From Dillenia suffruticosa (taxonomy: Eukaryota > Streptophyta > Magnoliopsida > Dilleniales > Dilleniaceae): DNA of 64,000 bases. The DNA is taken from contig JAVTVX010000026.1 of NCBI GenBank assembly GCA_033439265.1, positions 2,221,501-2,285,500 on the forward strand, given 5' to 3'. Positions 1 through 14,600 of the stretch are shown in pieces. A model generated the notes under the pieces. It had not been told where the DNA came from. It was given only the letters and a program-made list of their open reading frames with translations, and did no database searches. Made by a program: the position numbers and the translations under genes. Every line of letters begins with the position of its first letter. The stretch's first letter is position 1.

Positions 1-2259
1 ATAATCTTGGTAAGTTGATAGGAAGAATTCACTATAGCTTCAAGAGGCCCTTGATTTAATATGGAAGATTATGGCATATATTTCAAAGATCTAAATTTTT
101 GTTTTCATTTTAATTCTTAAATATGCTCAATTTGTAAGAGAACTATTGATGACTCATAAAGCATGGACAGGCACTGAAAAATTCCAAAAATAGGACATAA
201 CATGATACCAAATTGTATTCTGAATATGTACATATATTTTCTATAACACATATAAGTTTAAACCAGTAACTATGTAGTTGATATTGTTCAGATGTGTTTA
301 TCGCAGTAACTTGAATGAGATTGGTAGATTCTTCTAGTAAGTATCCAGTGTTTGAAAGACAAATCAAGGAACTATATAAGTTCTGTGCAGTATGCATCAT
401 GTGTTTGCATATTTTTGAATGCCACATTGCCTCCCTTTTTAAGTATCTGTCCTTCATATTCATTGAGTTACTTTACTATGCTTCAAGGGTGGATAAGGAG
501 CATAATGTAACTTAGCCAAGAAAAGATGAAGTGGTCCAGGAACCAGTGGAGACTGGAGACGGAGAAGAAATGAATGGAATAGTGGACTAAACAGGGGAGG
601 GAAATTGAGAGACCATTATTGATGTGAAAAATTGCCCATAATGTCTGCTAATAGTAACACCTATCTCCATGGCTACTATAGAGATGATCTACAGCCAATT
701 ACAACCACAAATGGGGTTTTCCGTGAAGGTTGTAGTGACTATATTGAACCTCAGGGGCCTTTTAGAATTTTGTGAACTTTATATGCTATTATTTTCCCTT
801 TTTTATGTGTTTTGTTTGCTTTGGCAATGCCTATGACCATAAGGCATGAAAAGTGCAAGATAGAAGATCTGTTACAAAACTGACGCTATCACATGGTAAA
901 GTTAGTATATGACATGGCATGGACATGCATGTCAAGAACTACGTAAATTTAAAAGCATAGTGTTGTACAAATATAAAATACCAAGTAATGTTTATATCAA
1001 CGTAACAAGCATAAAAAGCATGCATTTAGCTTCTCTTCTAGAAACTTCATTTCTGCTTTCACTTTATGCACCCAATAGCTTTACTTTTAGTTTTATGCTA
1101 TGTCCTATTAAGTTCTTTAGTTTGCTATTTTGTACTTTCAAAATTAATTCTGCAAACACATGAAACATTGTCTCCACCCAGTGGTTGTCAAGTGTAGAAG
1201 ATATGTCTTAGAATCATCAAACAGAAAGCAAAATATTAAGAAGTGGGAACATTGTTGAGATGTGTATGTTAGTTAATGTTCAAAGTGTTGTGAGATAATG
1301 GTCCAAATTCCAAAGACTTGTCTGACACGGACACAACTTCTTAGAGGAATAACTGATTTTGTTACACATGACCCATCTGCATCAACTTTTCTTAAGTCAT
1401 TGCAGGAAAGTGTGATTAAAAGTAGTGCAAAGACATTATTTGTGAATGGATGGAGAGTTGCTGCCAAAATTTTTATTTCCATTAAATCTTTAAAGTCATA
1501 GTTTTGGTCTCAAAAGCCTTCTATAATGAACTTAATTGTGTCCCATATGGAGGCAAAGAGGTAAATCTGATGCCATACAAAACGAAAAAGAAAGTATAAT
1601 TGGTGTGCTGTCCAAGCATGTAAATGACAAAAACCAGGAGTGTCTTCATACTATGGTGGACGAATGGCAGCCACAGAATGAAAAATCATGTCAATTTGCA
1701 ATGATCAATATCTGTTATGTTACACCCATTATCGCTGGCACTGTGATGGCTGTGACTCAGCCATGACAACATTCATGACCATGATTTGAGACTATGCTAT
1801 GAGGGTAATGTCTTTATTGATGCTGTGGGTGATGAAGAAATTCATGTGCACTATTAATGGGGACTGTATGTTTGTGCAGTGTACTAGGACAATATTAATA
1901 TTCAGCATTAAGCACATTGATATGGTGTTAAAGCTTTTGCATTTTGGCCCTTGCGTATGGAAAATGATAAGATCATAATGGAACATACATTTGACAGGTT
2001 AAAATGCCTTTTTTTTTTTTTTTTTTTTTTTCTAGACAATTTCTCATGCTTTGTTTGTTGCTGTGTTTTCTCCACCTCTCTCCCACCCCCAAAGGCAAAA
2101 GAAGATTTGTGGCCCCTAACTCTGCCTTCCCTATTGTATACTTACGATACAATTTATAAGTTGGCTTACTTGGCACAAAATTTGCTCCCTCCCTGACTTC
2201 TTTTGCAAACATTAACAGCATCATTACCTTTTAATTCGATTGCAATGCAACTGGAACAG
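1..2259. other. No recognised gene; probably intron of the sacsin-like gene
   Basis: This stretch lies directly upstream of the first recognisable exon of the sacsin-like gene. I found no segment resembling the part of a sacsin repeat that should precede that exon (the region with the LVQNADDAG-type ATPase motif), so it is most likely one long intron whose 5' end is outside the window. A 24-base T run lies near 2008-2031. Short open frames near 1273-1500 overlap on both strands and match nothing I know. Confidence 0.5.
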
Positions 2260-2523
2260 GTGAATTTCAGGGGCCTGCAGTAGTTGCCATCCTTGAAGGA
2301 GCTATCTTGAGCATGGATGAAGTAAGAAGTCTCCAATTTCTTCCTCCATGGAGACTTTGGGGTGATACTGTTAACTATGGATTAGGTCTGCTCAGCTGCT
2401 ATAGTTTATGCGATCTCCTATCTGTTCTTTCTGGTGGCTACTTTTACATGTTTGATCCTCGTGGTTTGGCACTTGGTGCACCTTCAAGTCATGGTCCTGT
2501 AGCTAAGATGTTCACGTTGACTG
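2260..2523 (+). CDS. Sacsin-like gene, first visible exon
   Basis: Encodes the sacsin-repeat segment beginning EFQGPAVVAILEGA and ending ...KMFTLT, followed by the donor G|GTATGA. Two acceptors are possible, after the AG at 2259 or after the AG at 2270; the first is used here. The codon split G|GT at the 3' end matches the next exon. Confidence 0.8.
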
Positions 2524-2589
2524 GTATGATACTGTACTTTTAGCATGTCATTTTCACTAGATGCCACCATTGTGTCACCAATATTATGA

Positions 2590-2639
<50 letters not shown>

Positions 2640-5600
2640 TTTTTTGTTTTTGGGGTTGGGGAATTGGGTACTGCATAGCCTATGGGTTTTGTGTACTTGT
2701 TTTGTGCCTTCTGTCTTGGCTGTGTTTCTTGATGTTCTAATCATACCATAGCCGGACTATATTATATACATATATATATTTCTCTTTTCATTTCTCTTTT
2801 GGTCATGCAAAGTTTTTAAATCCCTTTTTGTGCCACAGATCTGCTTAAGAAATTAGTGCCCTGGTTGTTGCTCTCGTGTGCTTTTCAATAACTCTATTCT
2901 TTTAATGTTTGTTCTCTCACACACGAGTCTCCATCACTTTTACCTACTACTTATGTATTTTCAAAATTTAGTTTCCCATGTGAATATAAAGGAGATAAAT
3001 TTTCATTTTTGATATGGTTTTAGGTACTAACCTGGCAGAGCAATTTTCGGATCAATTTAATCCTATGCTTATTGGCCAGAATCTGCCCTGGGTATCAGTA
3101 GATTCCACTATCATTCGCATGCCTCTCTCATCAGAGTGCATGAAAGATGGAATTGAACTCGCAATGATGAGAGTAAAGCAGATCTTTGACAGATTCATTG
3201 AGCATGGGCCTAGAACACTTCTATACCTGAAGTCAGTTTTCAAGGTAAGGCCAGATTTTGCGATTTCTTACTTTGTTTAAGCTGATACGTGTAACCTAGT
3301 ATTTTTTTTCCCTTGCAAGGATCTTTGTAAGACCATTTGATGTAGAAAGAAGTAAAATACAGGAGAAGAAATCTTAAGCTATTAGAGGGAGATACATGAG
3401 AGAGAAATAAGAGCAATTGAAATTTCCAAATATAATTCCATTACCATAGCCTAACTATTGCATGAGTATAAAGCCCTTTTATAGGCTTGCCATCCTACTC
3501 AAAATAAGGAAATGTGATCACTGTCTTGAAAGATCTAAATATTTGATAGTTTATTTAACATATTCTTTCAATCAACAAATATGTCAAACAATCTCAAATA
3601 TTTAGTAAGTCCATATTAATTAATTCCTAAACCTAATAGCTGTGCTGCATCACTGTTAGAGGTGGTCTATATTACGTTGTGAATTTTTTCTTTGGCCTCG
3701 TTTCTTAAAATTCATTAAGATCAGAATAGTCTGAAATATGGATGTTATCAAAACTCTTCCATATCAAAACTCTTCCATGTTTGTGAACTTTTAGTTTAAT
3801 TCTTAGTTCATTGTCATTCTGTATTGGATCAAGAATTTCAAATGCTTCCACATTGTCCGTTACTTGTGCCTTTCTAATGCAGTCTTTTCATTTAGGAGGC
3901 TAGGCTGAGATCTTTTGGGGAGTTGGTTGTAAGCCCCTGTTATAAATTGTAGTCTATAGACATACAGCTCTATAATTCTCTATCCATCTGATGTTGATTC
4001 GCTTGCACATGCAACCTGCAGTCTCAACCTCATATATGAGTCTAGGCTTGAGCATATGAGTCAGCAAATCTGCTCTTCTGAACCATAATTACCCACAAAA
4101 ATGACAGTTTTCTGACAAAGAATGGTTGGCTCCAGTTTTGGGATCTGAAAAACTGAGTTGGTTGGTTTTATTTTAAAACTTCTCCACCTCTTGGTAGCCC
4201 ATTGACCAATGGCATATGTATACAAACTATGAGATTCATAGTTGAATTGAAATTACGTGCCAATCAAAATAAAAAAAATGAAATTCTCAAGCACCATGAT
4301 CATCCTCATTTCCCTTCTTACATCTGCTTTCAGCCTTGCTCCTCCCCATCTCGGTCAGTCCAGGTGTCTTCTATGCAACAGGACTCGTATATGATTTGTC
4401 ATTTTCTCTGGTACTTATTTCAGTGAAAAGATACCCCTGGATTTGGATGAGTCAGAAAACTGAAGTCTTTTGTGCAACCGCATTTCCACTTTACCTCTTG
4501 CAAAGTTTCTTATTTGCTTTTAGAAATGTCCTCGTTGGTTAGTTTTTGGTCTTCTCTTCTAGGCTCGAAGACTTCTCCCTTGAGATTTTGAAAATTTTCT
4601 CTGTTCACTCTCCAACAAAAGCTGGAGGCTGACTCAAATCAATACCGATGACTTTTCGTTTCCTCTTCTTATTGTTGGTGGGAGTTCTAAAATTTGGAAA
4701 ACCATTTCAACTGTGTTGGCTTGAACAGGATGTTGAACACTGACCGGAACAAGTTCACCCCTTGAGTCAATAACAAGCCTTATTTTCTCCTCCCACGTCT
4801 ACCTTTTGGAGTTTACCAAGTGCTACTTTATGCCCATGGAGACTCACCTCATCTTATCAATCACTTGTGTAAAATTGGAATTTGGCAACCTGGAGGACAG
4901 ATCCAACGATTCCGCATCCACTTCTGTTTTACTCTTAATGTTTTATCTGATATGTGAGAAACTGTAGTGACTTAGATACTGTAGTGATTGTTTGCATGTT
5001 CTTAGCAAGTATGAAGTGAGAGTGGCTAATGTGTCTTAACTAACCTGGTATTGGAAGCGGATATGGCCTTAATTGTTATTTGTAATTGATGGAAATTTCT
5101 ATCAGCACCTTCAAAACAATCAAGAAGAAGTACATTTTTACTTGGATCTCATGGTTATTTCAGGCTCTAAATAGATATTCTCACTTATTCTTCCAACAGA
5201 ATTTAATTTTATGGTCAGTTCCTATTCAGCCTTTTCTTATTGCAGCATTAATTGTCAAGCATAATTGTTCACATTCTTTTCTCCTGATAAGTTGATGTTG
5301 AAGAGCTGTATTCAGGTGAAAGAGGAAATGAGATGGCACAACTTAACTAATTAATGTTTTCTAAAAACAGAAGCAAGTTGAATATCTTAGATTTTTGAGA
5401 ATATTGATGGGAGTGACCTGGCTTTGTAAATTTTTCTTCAAGAAGTTAAAATATTTATATTTGTGTATTTAATTGAGTTTCTGTAGCAGTGCAAGAAAAA
5501 AAAATCTCTTAAAAAGGAAAATCATTTCTTTGCTCCAAAAGAGGAGACCCTATAAAGCAATCTCTCCAAACGTTTGTATTATGTGCTATAATTGTTCTGA

Positions 5601-8600
5601 GAGTGAAGATCACTTATCTCTTCATTGTTCTGTTGCATGGGAGATGTGGAACTACTTGTTTGCCAGATGTGGCTATGAATCTGTTAGTTCTAAGAGCCTC
5701 TCTAATTTGTATGTCATGCAATTTAGGTGTTTTAGAGGGAAAAACGATGCTCAATGCCTTTGAAATGTGCATTCTTTGCTGTTCCTTGGTCTGTGGCGAG
5801 AATGGGATATGAGAATTTTCAGAAATCAGGCTATTGATTGCTTTCCAAAATTTGGGATTAAGGCTTAGTTTGTTGTTTTGTTGTAGACAATTGATCCCTC
5901 TTTTCTTTGGGAAAAGATTGTTTTTTTTCCTCTTCTTTATGGGCTTATGCTTATGGAGTCTTTCATGACTATAGTTTAAAAAATTTCAAGAGGGATTGGA
6001 CACCGGTGCTACATTAATTTTTTATTTTATCTTTTTTGTACTTTTGAATTTTATTTTGTTTGCTTTTAAGGACTTTCTTATCCTTTGGGGCCCTTGTAAA
6101 TTCTTTCTACCTCTAACATAATATTCTTTTTCTGTCAAAAAAAAAAAAAAATTTCTTTCTCCTACCTTTCTTGGGTTTGGATTTAAAAATAGACCTTTTA
6201 CATGAAGGATGTTCTTATGTGCCATTAATCCTTATTTTTGTGGTTCAAGCAAGTTCTTAGTACTTACCTTAGGGCAAATAGGAGTTCTACTTGATGTAAT
6301 GATTGGAGAAGTTTCAATGTCATGCCTTGTTATAACTCTGTGAATGTTCAGCTAACTCATTAATTTTTTCAGGTCTCTCTATCAACATGGGAAGAAAGAA
6401 GCTTAAAGCCTCATGAAGATTATTCTGTTTTTGTTGATCCATCTTGTGCTATAATGAGAAATCCATTCTCAGAAAAGAAATGGAGGAAGTTTCAAATCTC
6501 TCGGTTATTTAGTAGCTCAATTGCTGCAACAAAGCTACATGTAATTGATGTGAACATATGGCAAGGAGGGACAAGAATTGTTGACAAATGGCTTATTGTG
6601 CTAAGTCTTGGTTCTGGGCAAACAAGAAATATGGCCCTGGATAGGTAAGTTTGAGAACGAGTTCTGCATTTGGGTTGCCTTCTTCCAGTGTGAGCGGTAC
6701 TTCTGATTGTTTAAATGTAGTCACATGTTATGGTACTTGTTCACATATTTTTAAGTATGCAGTTTTCGTGCGTATTTCATTAGCTTATGGAAGAATTATA
6801 CACCATAGATAGCATGTAGAAGCCTTTGTAGCTGCTAGTTTTTTGACTTATTTTAGAGTCAAAGCTTTTAGTTGGATGGCGGGTCTCTTTATTTCCTAAT
6901 TAGGCTTCTAAGCTGTTGGGGCTTTCTTATTGTTGATCTTGGAACTAACCAACAGAGGGGGCCAATGTTCAAGTAGTTCTAAAGTTGGATTTTGAAAGGT
7001 CTATGATAGTGTAAGTTGGAGTTCTTTTGAAATATGGAGAATAAGGGTGTTTGGGGATGAAGTCTATGATGTTGTGTTGTGAAAACGCGAACCAATTCCA
7101 TGTTGGGTGATTTTCATTTTGTTACACCCATTTTGCATGATACAATTACAATTGCAGTAGCAATATCAACCCATATTAATGTCTGGTGTGTGTCAAACTG
7201 TATAATCTAAACTTAGAGGAGTCAAGGATTGTTTAGAGGAATACTGTACAATAATGTTCATAGGGTTTGATTTTTTCAGAAAATTCCTTTTTTATTTTAT
7301 TTGGTGTCTAGTTATTTAGAGAACTAACCTATTTTATTTATTGTTAGAGGAGTCATTGCTTGGATTATTTTGAAATTTCTTAATTTTTATCTTAATTCTA
7401 GTTTCTATTTTGTTTGAGGTTGATTGTTTATTTAGTACTTGTAACCTTATTATGAGAAGTTTAGAATAAGAATTTGAATTTATGCTTTGAGTTCTCTCAG
7501 ACCCTTAGATGTGATTGTTTCTTATCCCACATGTGATGTCTAAGAATCTACTGTGTTGCTAGTAAAACTATCCTCTTGCTTCCCGTCTTTGCATTTTTTT
7601 TTTCAATTTAGTTGCTGTATTTTCTCTTGTAAACCCTAGTTTCATTCGCCCAAAATCTTGCCCTAATTCCTCTAAAGTCTTCCTACATCAATTTGGCTTT
7701 GACACTTAGGTTTTTAGTCATGTCTACTCGTGGTTGGTGGACTTTCTGAGGAAAGTTTACAGATTTTATGCGAGATGAGTTGCTGCTGAAACTTTGTGTG
7801 AGATTGATGGACTAAAAGCCCGTGTCTTAACAATTGAGTCACAAGTGGAGATGTAATGGGAAAGCACAAACTAATAGCTTCAATAATCACCAATCATTTA
7901 TCAAAGGCCTGTAAATTAATAAACACAATTTCTCTTCTCTGGGCAATATAAATTCTAAAGCATAATAAGAAATTTAGGATCTACAGAATAGTCAGATCTC
8001 TCAAAATCTTTACAATGGTTAGATGAATGGAATTTAATGAATATAAAATACCGTTGTTCTTTTGGTACATCATACAATGCAACTTGTACTGCATACACAT
8101 ACAGACAGCTTCCAAGGGGAATGCTTCTCCAGTTGGGGAATGCTTCTCCCGTTTGCAGGCCAAAGACTACATGCACATATAGAGTAGGTTTGGATAGCAT
8201 AGACCATCATGCTGGATGCATGGAAAGGAATATGTGAATCATATTATAGAAGTTAATAATTGACTCAAAAATCAAAATCGAAGAGTTGTAAAGATCTTCC
8301 AAGTACTCTAGTAGAAGCTCCTTTGTCAATGTTGACCAACCTAGTCCCATCTCTTGTTTTCTTTTGTTTTCCTGGACCTAAAAATAACAAAAATGTTTAT
8401 CTGACAGCATCCTTTTTTTTTTTGTTGATTGCCATTTACAGGAGATATCTAGCATATAATTTGACCCCTGTTGCTGGGGTTGCAGCACACATATCACGGA
8501 ATGATCTTCCTGTTGATGTTTGTTTATCAACCTCCATAATGTCGCCTCTTCCTCTTTCTGGAAGTATATATGTACCTGTCACTATCATTGGATGTTTCCT

Positions 8601-11600
8601 TGTGCGTCATAATTGTGGCCGCTTTCTCTTCAAATATCAAAAAGCTTTAGCTTCAGGAAAGGTGCAGTTGGATGCTGGAAATCAGTTAATGGAAGCTTGG
8701 AACCATGAACTGATGTCATGTGTTTGTGATTCCTATGTTGAGATGATGCTGGAAATCCAGAAATTATGGAAGGATCCATCAAGTTCTAAAATTGAGTCAA
8801 CTGCTGCTCTTGCTGTTAAAGACCAGTTTTATTCATTTTGGCCAAAGTCAAATCATCATGCATCTGTTAAGCAACCTGAAAATGGCAGTGTCATAAATTC
8901 AGTGAATATGGTTAAGGCAGATTGGGAGTGCATTGTTGACCAAGTAATACATCCATTCTATTCTCGCCTTGCTGAACTCCCTGTCTGGCAGCTCTACTCA
9001 GGGAACCTAGTCAAGGCGAATGAAGGTATGTTTTTGTCACAACCTGGCAATGGAGTGGGTGATAATTTACTGCCAGCTACTGTTTGTGGTTTTGTGAAGG
9101 AGCATTATCCAGTGTTTTCAGTACCATGGGATTTGGTGACCGAAATTCAGGCTGTGGGTGCCATAGTACGTGAGATCAGGCCAAAGATGGTCCGTGATCT
9201 TCTTAAAATGTCATCAGCATCTATTGTTCTTCAATCAGTTGATACATTTGTTGATGTTCTGGACTACTGTTTGTCTGATATTCAGCTATTTGAGACATCG
9301 AACATGAGTGAAATGGATATTGGACCTGACATGAACACCATTTCAATCATCCGAGGAAGAACAGGAGAAGGAGGCGCCGTGGCTTCTATATCAAGTCAAA
9401 ATATGCAAAGACATCATGCAGTATCAGCTCAAAGTCCTAGTGGTTCAGGTGGAGACGCACTCGAAATGATGACAAATTTGGGGAAAGCTCTATTTGATTT
9501 TGGTCGAGGCGTTGTTGAAGATATTGGCAGATCAGGAGGACCCTTAGTTCAAAGGGCTAGTAGCATTTCTAGTATTAGCCACATCAGCAGCAATAGAAGT
9601 GTTGACCGAAGGATTTTATCTATTGTAGCAGAGCTCAAGGGCTTACCATGCCCCACAGCAGCAAAGCATCTGTCACGCTTGGGGGCTGCTCCACTTTGGA
9701 TCGGAAACACAGCTCAGCAAGCACTAATGACTCCTTTTGCTGCAAAGTTTATCCACCCAAAACTATTGGAAAGATCAACACTGGCTGATATTTTTTCCAA
9801 CATTAACCTGCAACAACTATTGAAGTTAGAGAGTTTCTCCTTCCAGTTGCTAGCTAGTCACATGAGGGTGCTTTTTCACGAGAATTGGGTGAATCATGTA
9901 ATGCAGTCAAATCTGGCCCCATGGTTTTCATGGGAAAACAGTGTTACTTCTGGTGCTGAGGGTGGCCCTTCACCTGAATGGATAAGGCTTTTTTGGAAAT
10001 GTTTTAGTGGCTCAGAAGTTGACCTCTCCCTTTTTTCTGAATGGCCCTTGATTCCTGCCTTTCTTGGTAGGCAAATTTTATGCCGTGTAAGGGAACTCCA
10101 TGTTGTCTTTATACCACCTCTTTTGTCAACTCCTGCATCCGAACATACTATAGTGGAAAGGAATGCAACAGAAAGTGATCTGAATGAAATGTCTTTGGCT
10201 ACTACTTCAGAACTCCAAGTAATACAGTCCTATATTTCAGCTTTTGAAGTGACCAAACATGCGTATCCCTGGTTGTTTTCACTGCTCAACCAATGCAACA
10301 TACCAATATTTGATACTATGTATATGGACTGCGCTCGTCAGTGCAATTGTTTTCCTGCACCAGGCGAATCGCTAGGGCATGCTATTGTCTCCAAGCTTGT
10401 TGCAGCTAATAATGCTGGATATTTTCCTGCAATTACTTCCTTTTCGGCTTCTGATTGCGATCAATTGTTCAACCTCTTTGCTAATGATTTCTCACTTAAT
10501 GGGTCTAAGTATGGAAGGGCTGAACTTGATGCTTTATGTGCTCTGCCAATATACAAGACAATTGTAGGATCATATAAGCAATTGCAAGGTCAAGATTTGT
10601 GCATTGTCTCTTCAACTTCATTCTTTAAACCTTATGATGAGCGCTGCCTTTCTTATTCTAAAGATTCAATTGAAGGAATCTTACTTCAGGCACTTGGGGT
10701 CCCAGAGTTACATGACCAGCAGATTTTGGTTAAGTTTGCATTGCCTGGGTTTGAATGCAAATCTCAGCCTGAGCAGGAAGACATATTAATCTATGTTCTT
10801 ACAAATTGGCAAGATCTCCAAGTAGACACCTCCGTAATTGAAGCTCTTAAAGAAACTCAATTTGTGCGGAATGCTGATGAATATTCAACAGATTTGTCTA
10901 AGCCAAAGGATCTTTTTGATCCTGGCGATGCTTTATTGACTTCTGTATTCTCTGGTCAGAGAAAAAAATTTCCTGGGGAAAGGTTCATTCAAGAGGAATG
11001 GGTGCGCATTTTAAGAAAGACAGGCCTGCGAAATGCAACTGATGCAGAAGTTATGCTTGAATGCTGCAGAAGAGTAGAGTTCCTCGGAAAGGAATCCATG
11101 AAACCCATGGGGGACCTGGATGATTTTGAGAATGCTTTTAATAACTCTCAAAATGAAGTTTCCTGGGAAATATGGTCATTAGCCGAATCTTTAATTGCAG
11201 CTATATTTGCAAATTTTGCAGTCCTTTATGGGAACAACTTTTGTAATGTCCTTGGAAAGATTGCATGTGTACCTGCCGAGAAGGGCTTCCCAAGTGTCGG
11301 CGGGAAAAAAGGTGGGAAGAGGGTGCTTTCATCGTATAGTGAAGTTATTCTGTTAAAGGATTGGCCCCTGGCTTGGACTTGTGCTCCAATTCTCTCAAGA
11401 CATAGCATTGTGCCACCTGAGTACTCTTGGGGAGCACTCCACCTTAGGAGCCCCCCTGCTTTCAAGACTGTTCTTAGACATTTGCAGGTGCTGCATCTAA
11501 CTTGTTTTCACAGTTATCCAATGTACTCTGTTGAATTCTCACATAGCTAACCATTTTTGCACAGGCTGTAGGAAGGAATGGTGGTGAAGATACATTGGCT

Positions 11601-14600
11601 CATTGGCCGATGACATCTGGCTTGATTTCTATTGATGAAGCTTCCTGTGAGGTTTTAAAATACTTGGATAAAGTTTGGGGCTCACTATCTTCTTCAGGTA
11701 GCTTCCCACATCACAATTCTTTGCCTCTGTATGTTCTCGATGGTTAAATTTCTGGAATCTTCTGTATTTATCATTAATAACTGCCAGAATTTTGGCTAAT
11801 GAGGCTAACATAATGGGGGAAAGCTATTTTCATAAGTAGGCATAAATTTAGAATATTTGGGAAAAAGGAAAAAAAAAACCATTTGATATTTTTACATTAT
11901 ACATTCATCTAAAAGAGGATATTAGCACTAAATTGGAGTTATGGAGAAACATATTAAAATACAGAGGATTTAGATTGAGTGAGTCAAAAACTGAGTATAT
12001 GAGATGTACGTTTAATAACAATCATTATTAGAATGATAAAGAAACGATTAAATTAAAAGACAGAACGTACCAAAGAGTGTAAGTCTTAGAGATTTTGGGT
12101 TCATTCAAAGCGATAGTAACATAGATTGAGATGTAAATGATAGAATTCAAACGAGTTAGATCAAATAGAGAAGTGCATTGATAGTTATTTGCAATCACAA
12201 GATGCCATTGCAATTGAAAGGACAATTTTATAGAACTGTAGTAAGATTTGCATTATTGTATGACATCGAGTGTTGTGTCATTAAATAACAAGAGTATAAA
12301 ATAGTTGTAACTGAAATGATGATATTCAGATAGATATGTGATAAAACTAAAAAATATAAGATTAAAAATAAAAATATATATATTAAGTTGAGAGTGAATT
12401 CAATTGTAGATAAGATGAGAGAATATCATTTAAGATGGTTTGGATATGCGCAATAAAGATTCAAAGAGGCATCATAAAATATAGGAGATTTAGTGAAGAT
12501 ATGAGTTTTAGTGAGGATGAGAGAATATCGTCTAAGATGGTTTAGATATGTGCAACAAAAATCCAAAGACGTATCATAAAATATAACGAGATCATAAATA
12601 TATGAGATTTAGTGAAACATCCAGGTAGGCTGTTGAAAATTTGGATGTAAATTACTTGTGAAAATATGAGTGTTAAACATTTAGTTGAGAATATGACTTT
12701 AGATATGATGAGTAGCATAGGAGATTTCACCGGTTGAATTAATGCACTTATTATTATTTTTTAAAGTTTATATGGATAGTTTATTTTTAATTTTTTTCCT
12801 TTTGTTATTTTTATTTTTTTAGTTTTATCTTTTCTAATTTTGGTTTCAAACTTCAATTTTTTGTTTTTTTATTATTTTTCTCTCTTATCTATCATATATT
12901 GATCTCTTAAACGGTCGATTCCAAAATTTGGAATTAAGATTCCATTTGTTATTGTACATACATCTAAAAGAGGGAAGTGTTTTGGACAGTGAGTTACTTT
13001 GGAGAAACCGTAGATTACGATGTCATTTTGGGGTAAAAGGAAGTTGTTTGCTGCCCCCCCCCCACCAAAAAAAGGACAAAAATCTTCTCTGTGGGGGCCA
13101 TCCTCTTCCTACCCTCAATCTTTAGTTCTAAGGGTTTTTTTTATGTCTTCTATTCATCCAATAAGGATAGTAGGTGGGGCTGGAACATGCTAATAATGTG
13201 ACTCTCCCTCATTTTGCGGGAAATGGAATGGTGTGGGGCCTGCACCATTTTATACGGGGTCTAACCCATTTGAGTTTTCTATTCATAAAGGACTATTTAA
13301 TTTTTAAAAACTATAATATAATTATTATGCTGAAACAGAAATTGAAGTATTTTTGTTTTCAAATAAATTTAAATACTTTTTTAGTCATAAATATTTGTTA
13401 AAAAAAAGCTAATTTTGAAAAAATACAGTAAAAGTTCAATTCAATTATCTGCTGCATATTTGCATCCCATTAAAAAAAAAGGCCCAAAAATCATCATGTG
13501 ATTAAAATGCATCTTTTCATTTAAATTTTATGATAATAGGAAAGTTAAAGGGAACTTGCAACAATGTGGCCAAAAAAAAAATTTACCAAAAAATATATAT
13601 TTTTTTCTCTTTCCTTTTTATTTCTTCTCTATTATCTTTCCAATTTAACAACAATAGTCTAATTTTTGGAACCCATAACCTAGGGGTAAAGCTGCTTTAT
13701 TTTTATAAGATCATAACATATACGTTATATAAAACATTTATCATCACTCTCTATTAAAATCATTATATTGTAAACAAAAAAAATAATTTTATGAATTTAG
13801 GCAAATAAAATCGCTAAATAATTTATTTCACATAAAGCATAAAATATTTAAAAGATGGAAGGACAAATGATTAACAAAGGACCAAAAAGGGGAAAGGGTA
13901 ATAAAAATTATAAGTATATCAAATATACACTACATCTGTTCAGACCAAACACAAAAAAAAATCAAAATTGAAAAATATCTAACAAAACACTCCTTTTGTA
14001 TATTAAATCAAAACACTGAGAATACTATTTCACAGATTTAGGCTTATAAAATTGCTAAATAATGTATTATTAACTATTAAACCTATTCACACAAAAGACA
14101 AAAAAAATCTGGTGCAGTTAAAACAAAAGTTAAAATAAAAGGATAAAAAAAAAAGAATAATGATTAGTAGAGAGTAGAAAAAGGAAAAAAGGAAATAAAT
14201 TTTAAGAATGATAATATAAACTGCATTTTTCACGCAGAACACAGAAAAATAAAAATAAAAATAAAAGTTAAAAATATTTAATGAACTGCATTCATATGTC
14301 AAATCAAAAACATTGAAGCTGGTAATTTCATGGTCTTAGGCAAATAAAATCGTACAACAGTTTTCAAACTAACAGATAAACTTTCATAATTTTGTGATAT
14401 GGAAAATCAAATTATTTTTGAAAAAATTTACAACAGCATTGAAATACATAATCCGATTTCACCTGAGGTTAAAAAAAAATAATTATCCCACACTGAAAAC
14501 CGTGGATTTGTGATTGCTAGGTTGGATGTATGAATTTGAGTGGTGAAGGGGTTGCTTGCATTCTTTATTTATCTGACATAGAAAATTGTGAGTTTGTGAT

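Noticed and set aside
2484..2744. Minus-strand frame with a Tyr-Ile repeat
   Set aside because: Produced by translating the (AT)n microsatellite.
8260..11550. A 1,096-codon open frame taken as one protein with an N-terminal hydrophobic segment
   Set aside because: The first 182 bp and last 63 bp are intron read-through. Splice sites at 8442 and 11487 and phase with the neighbouring exons show that only 8442-11487 is coding.
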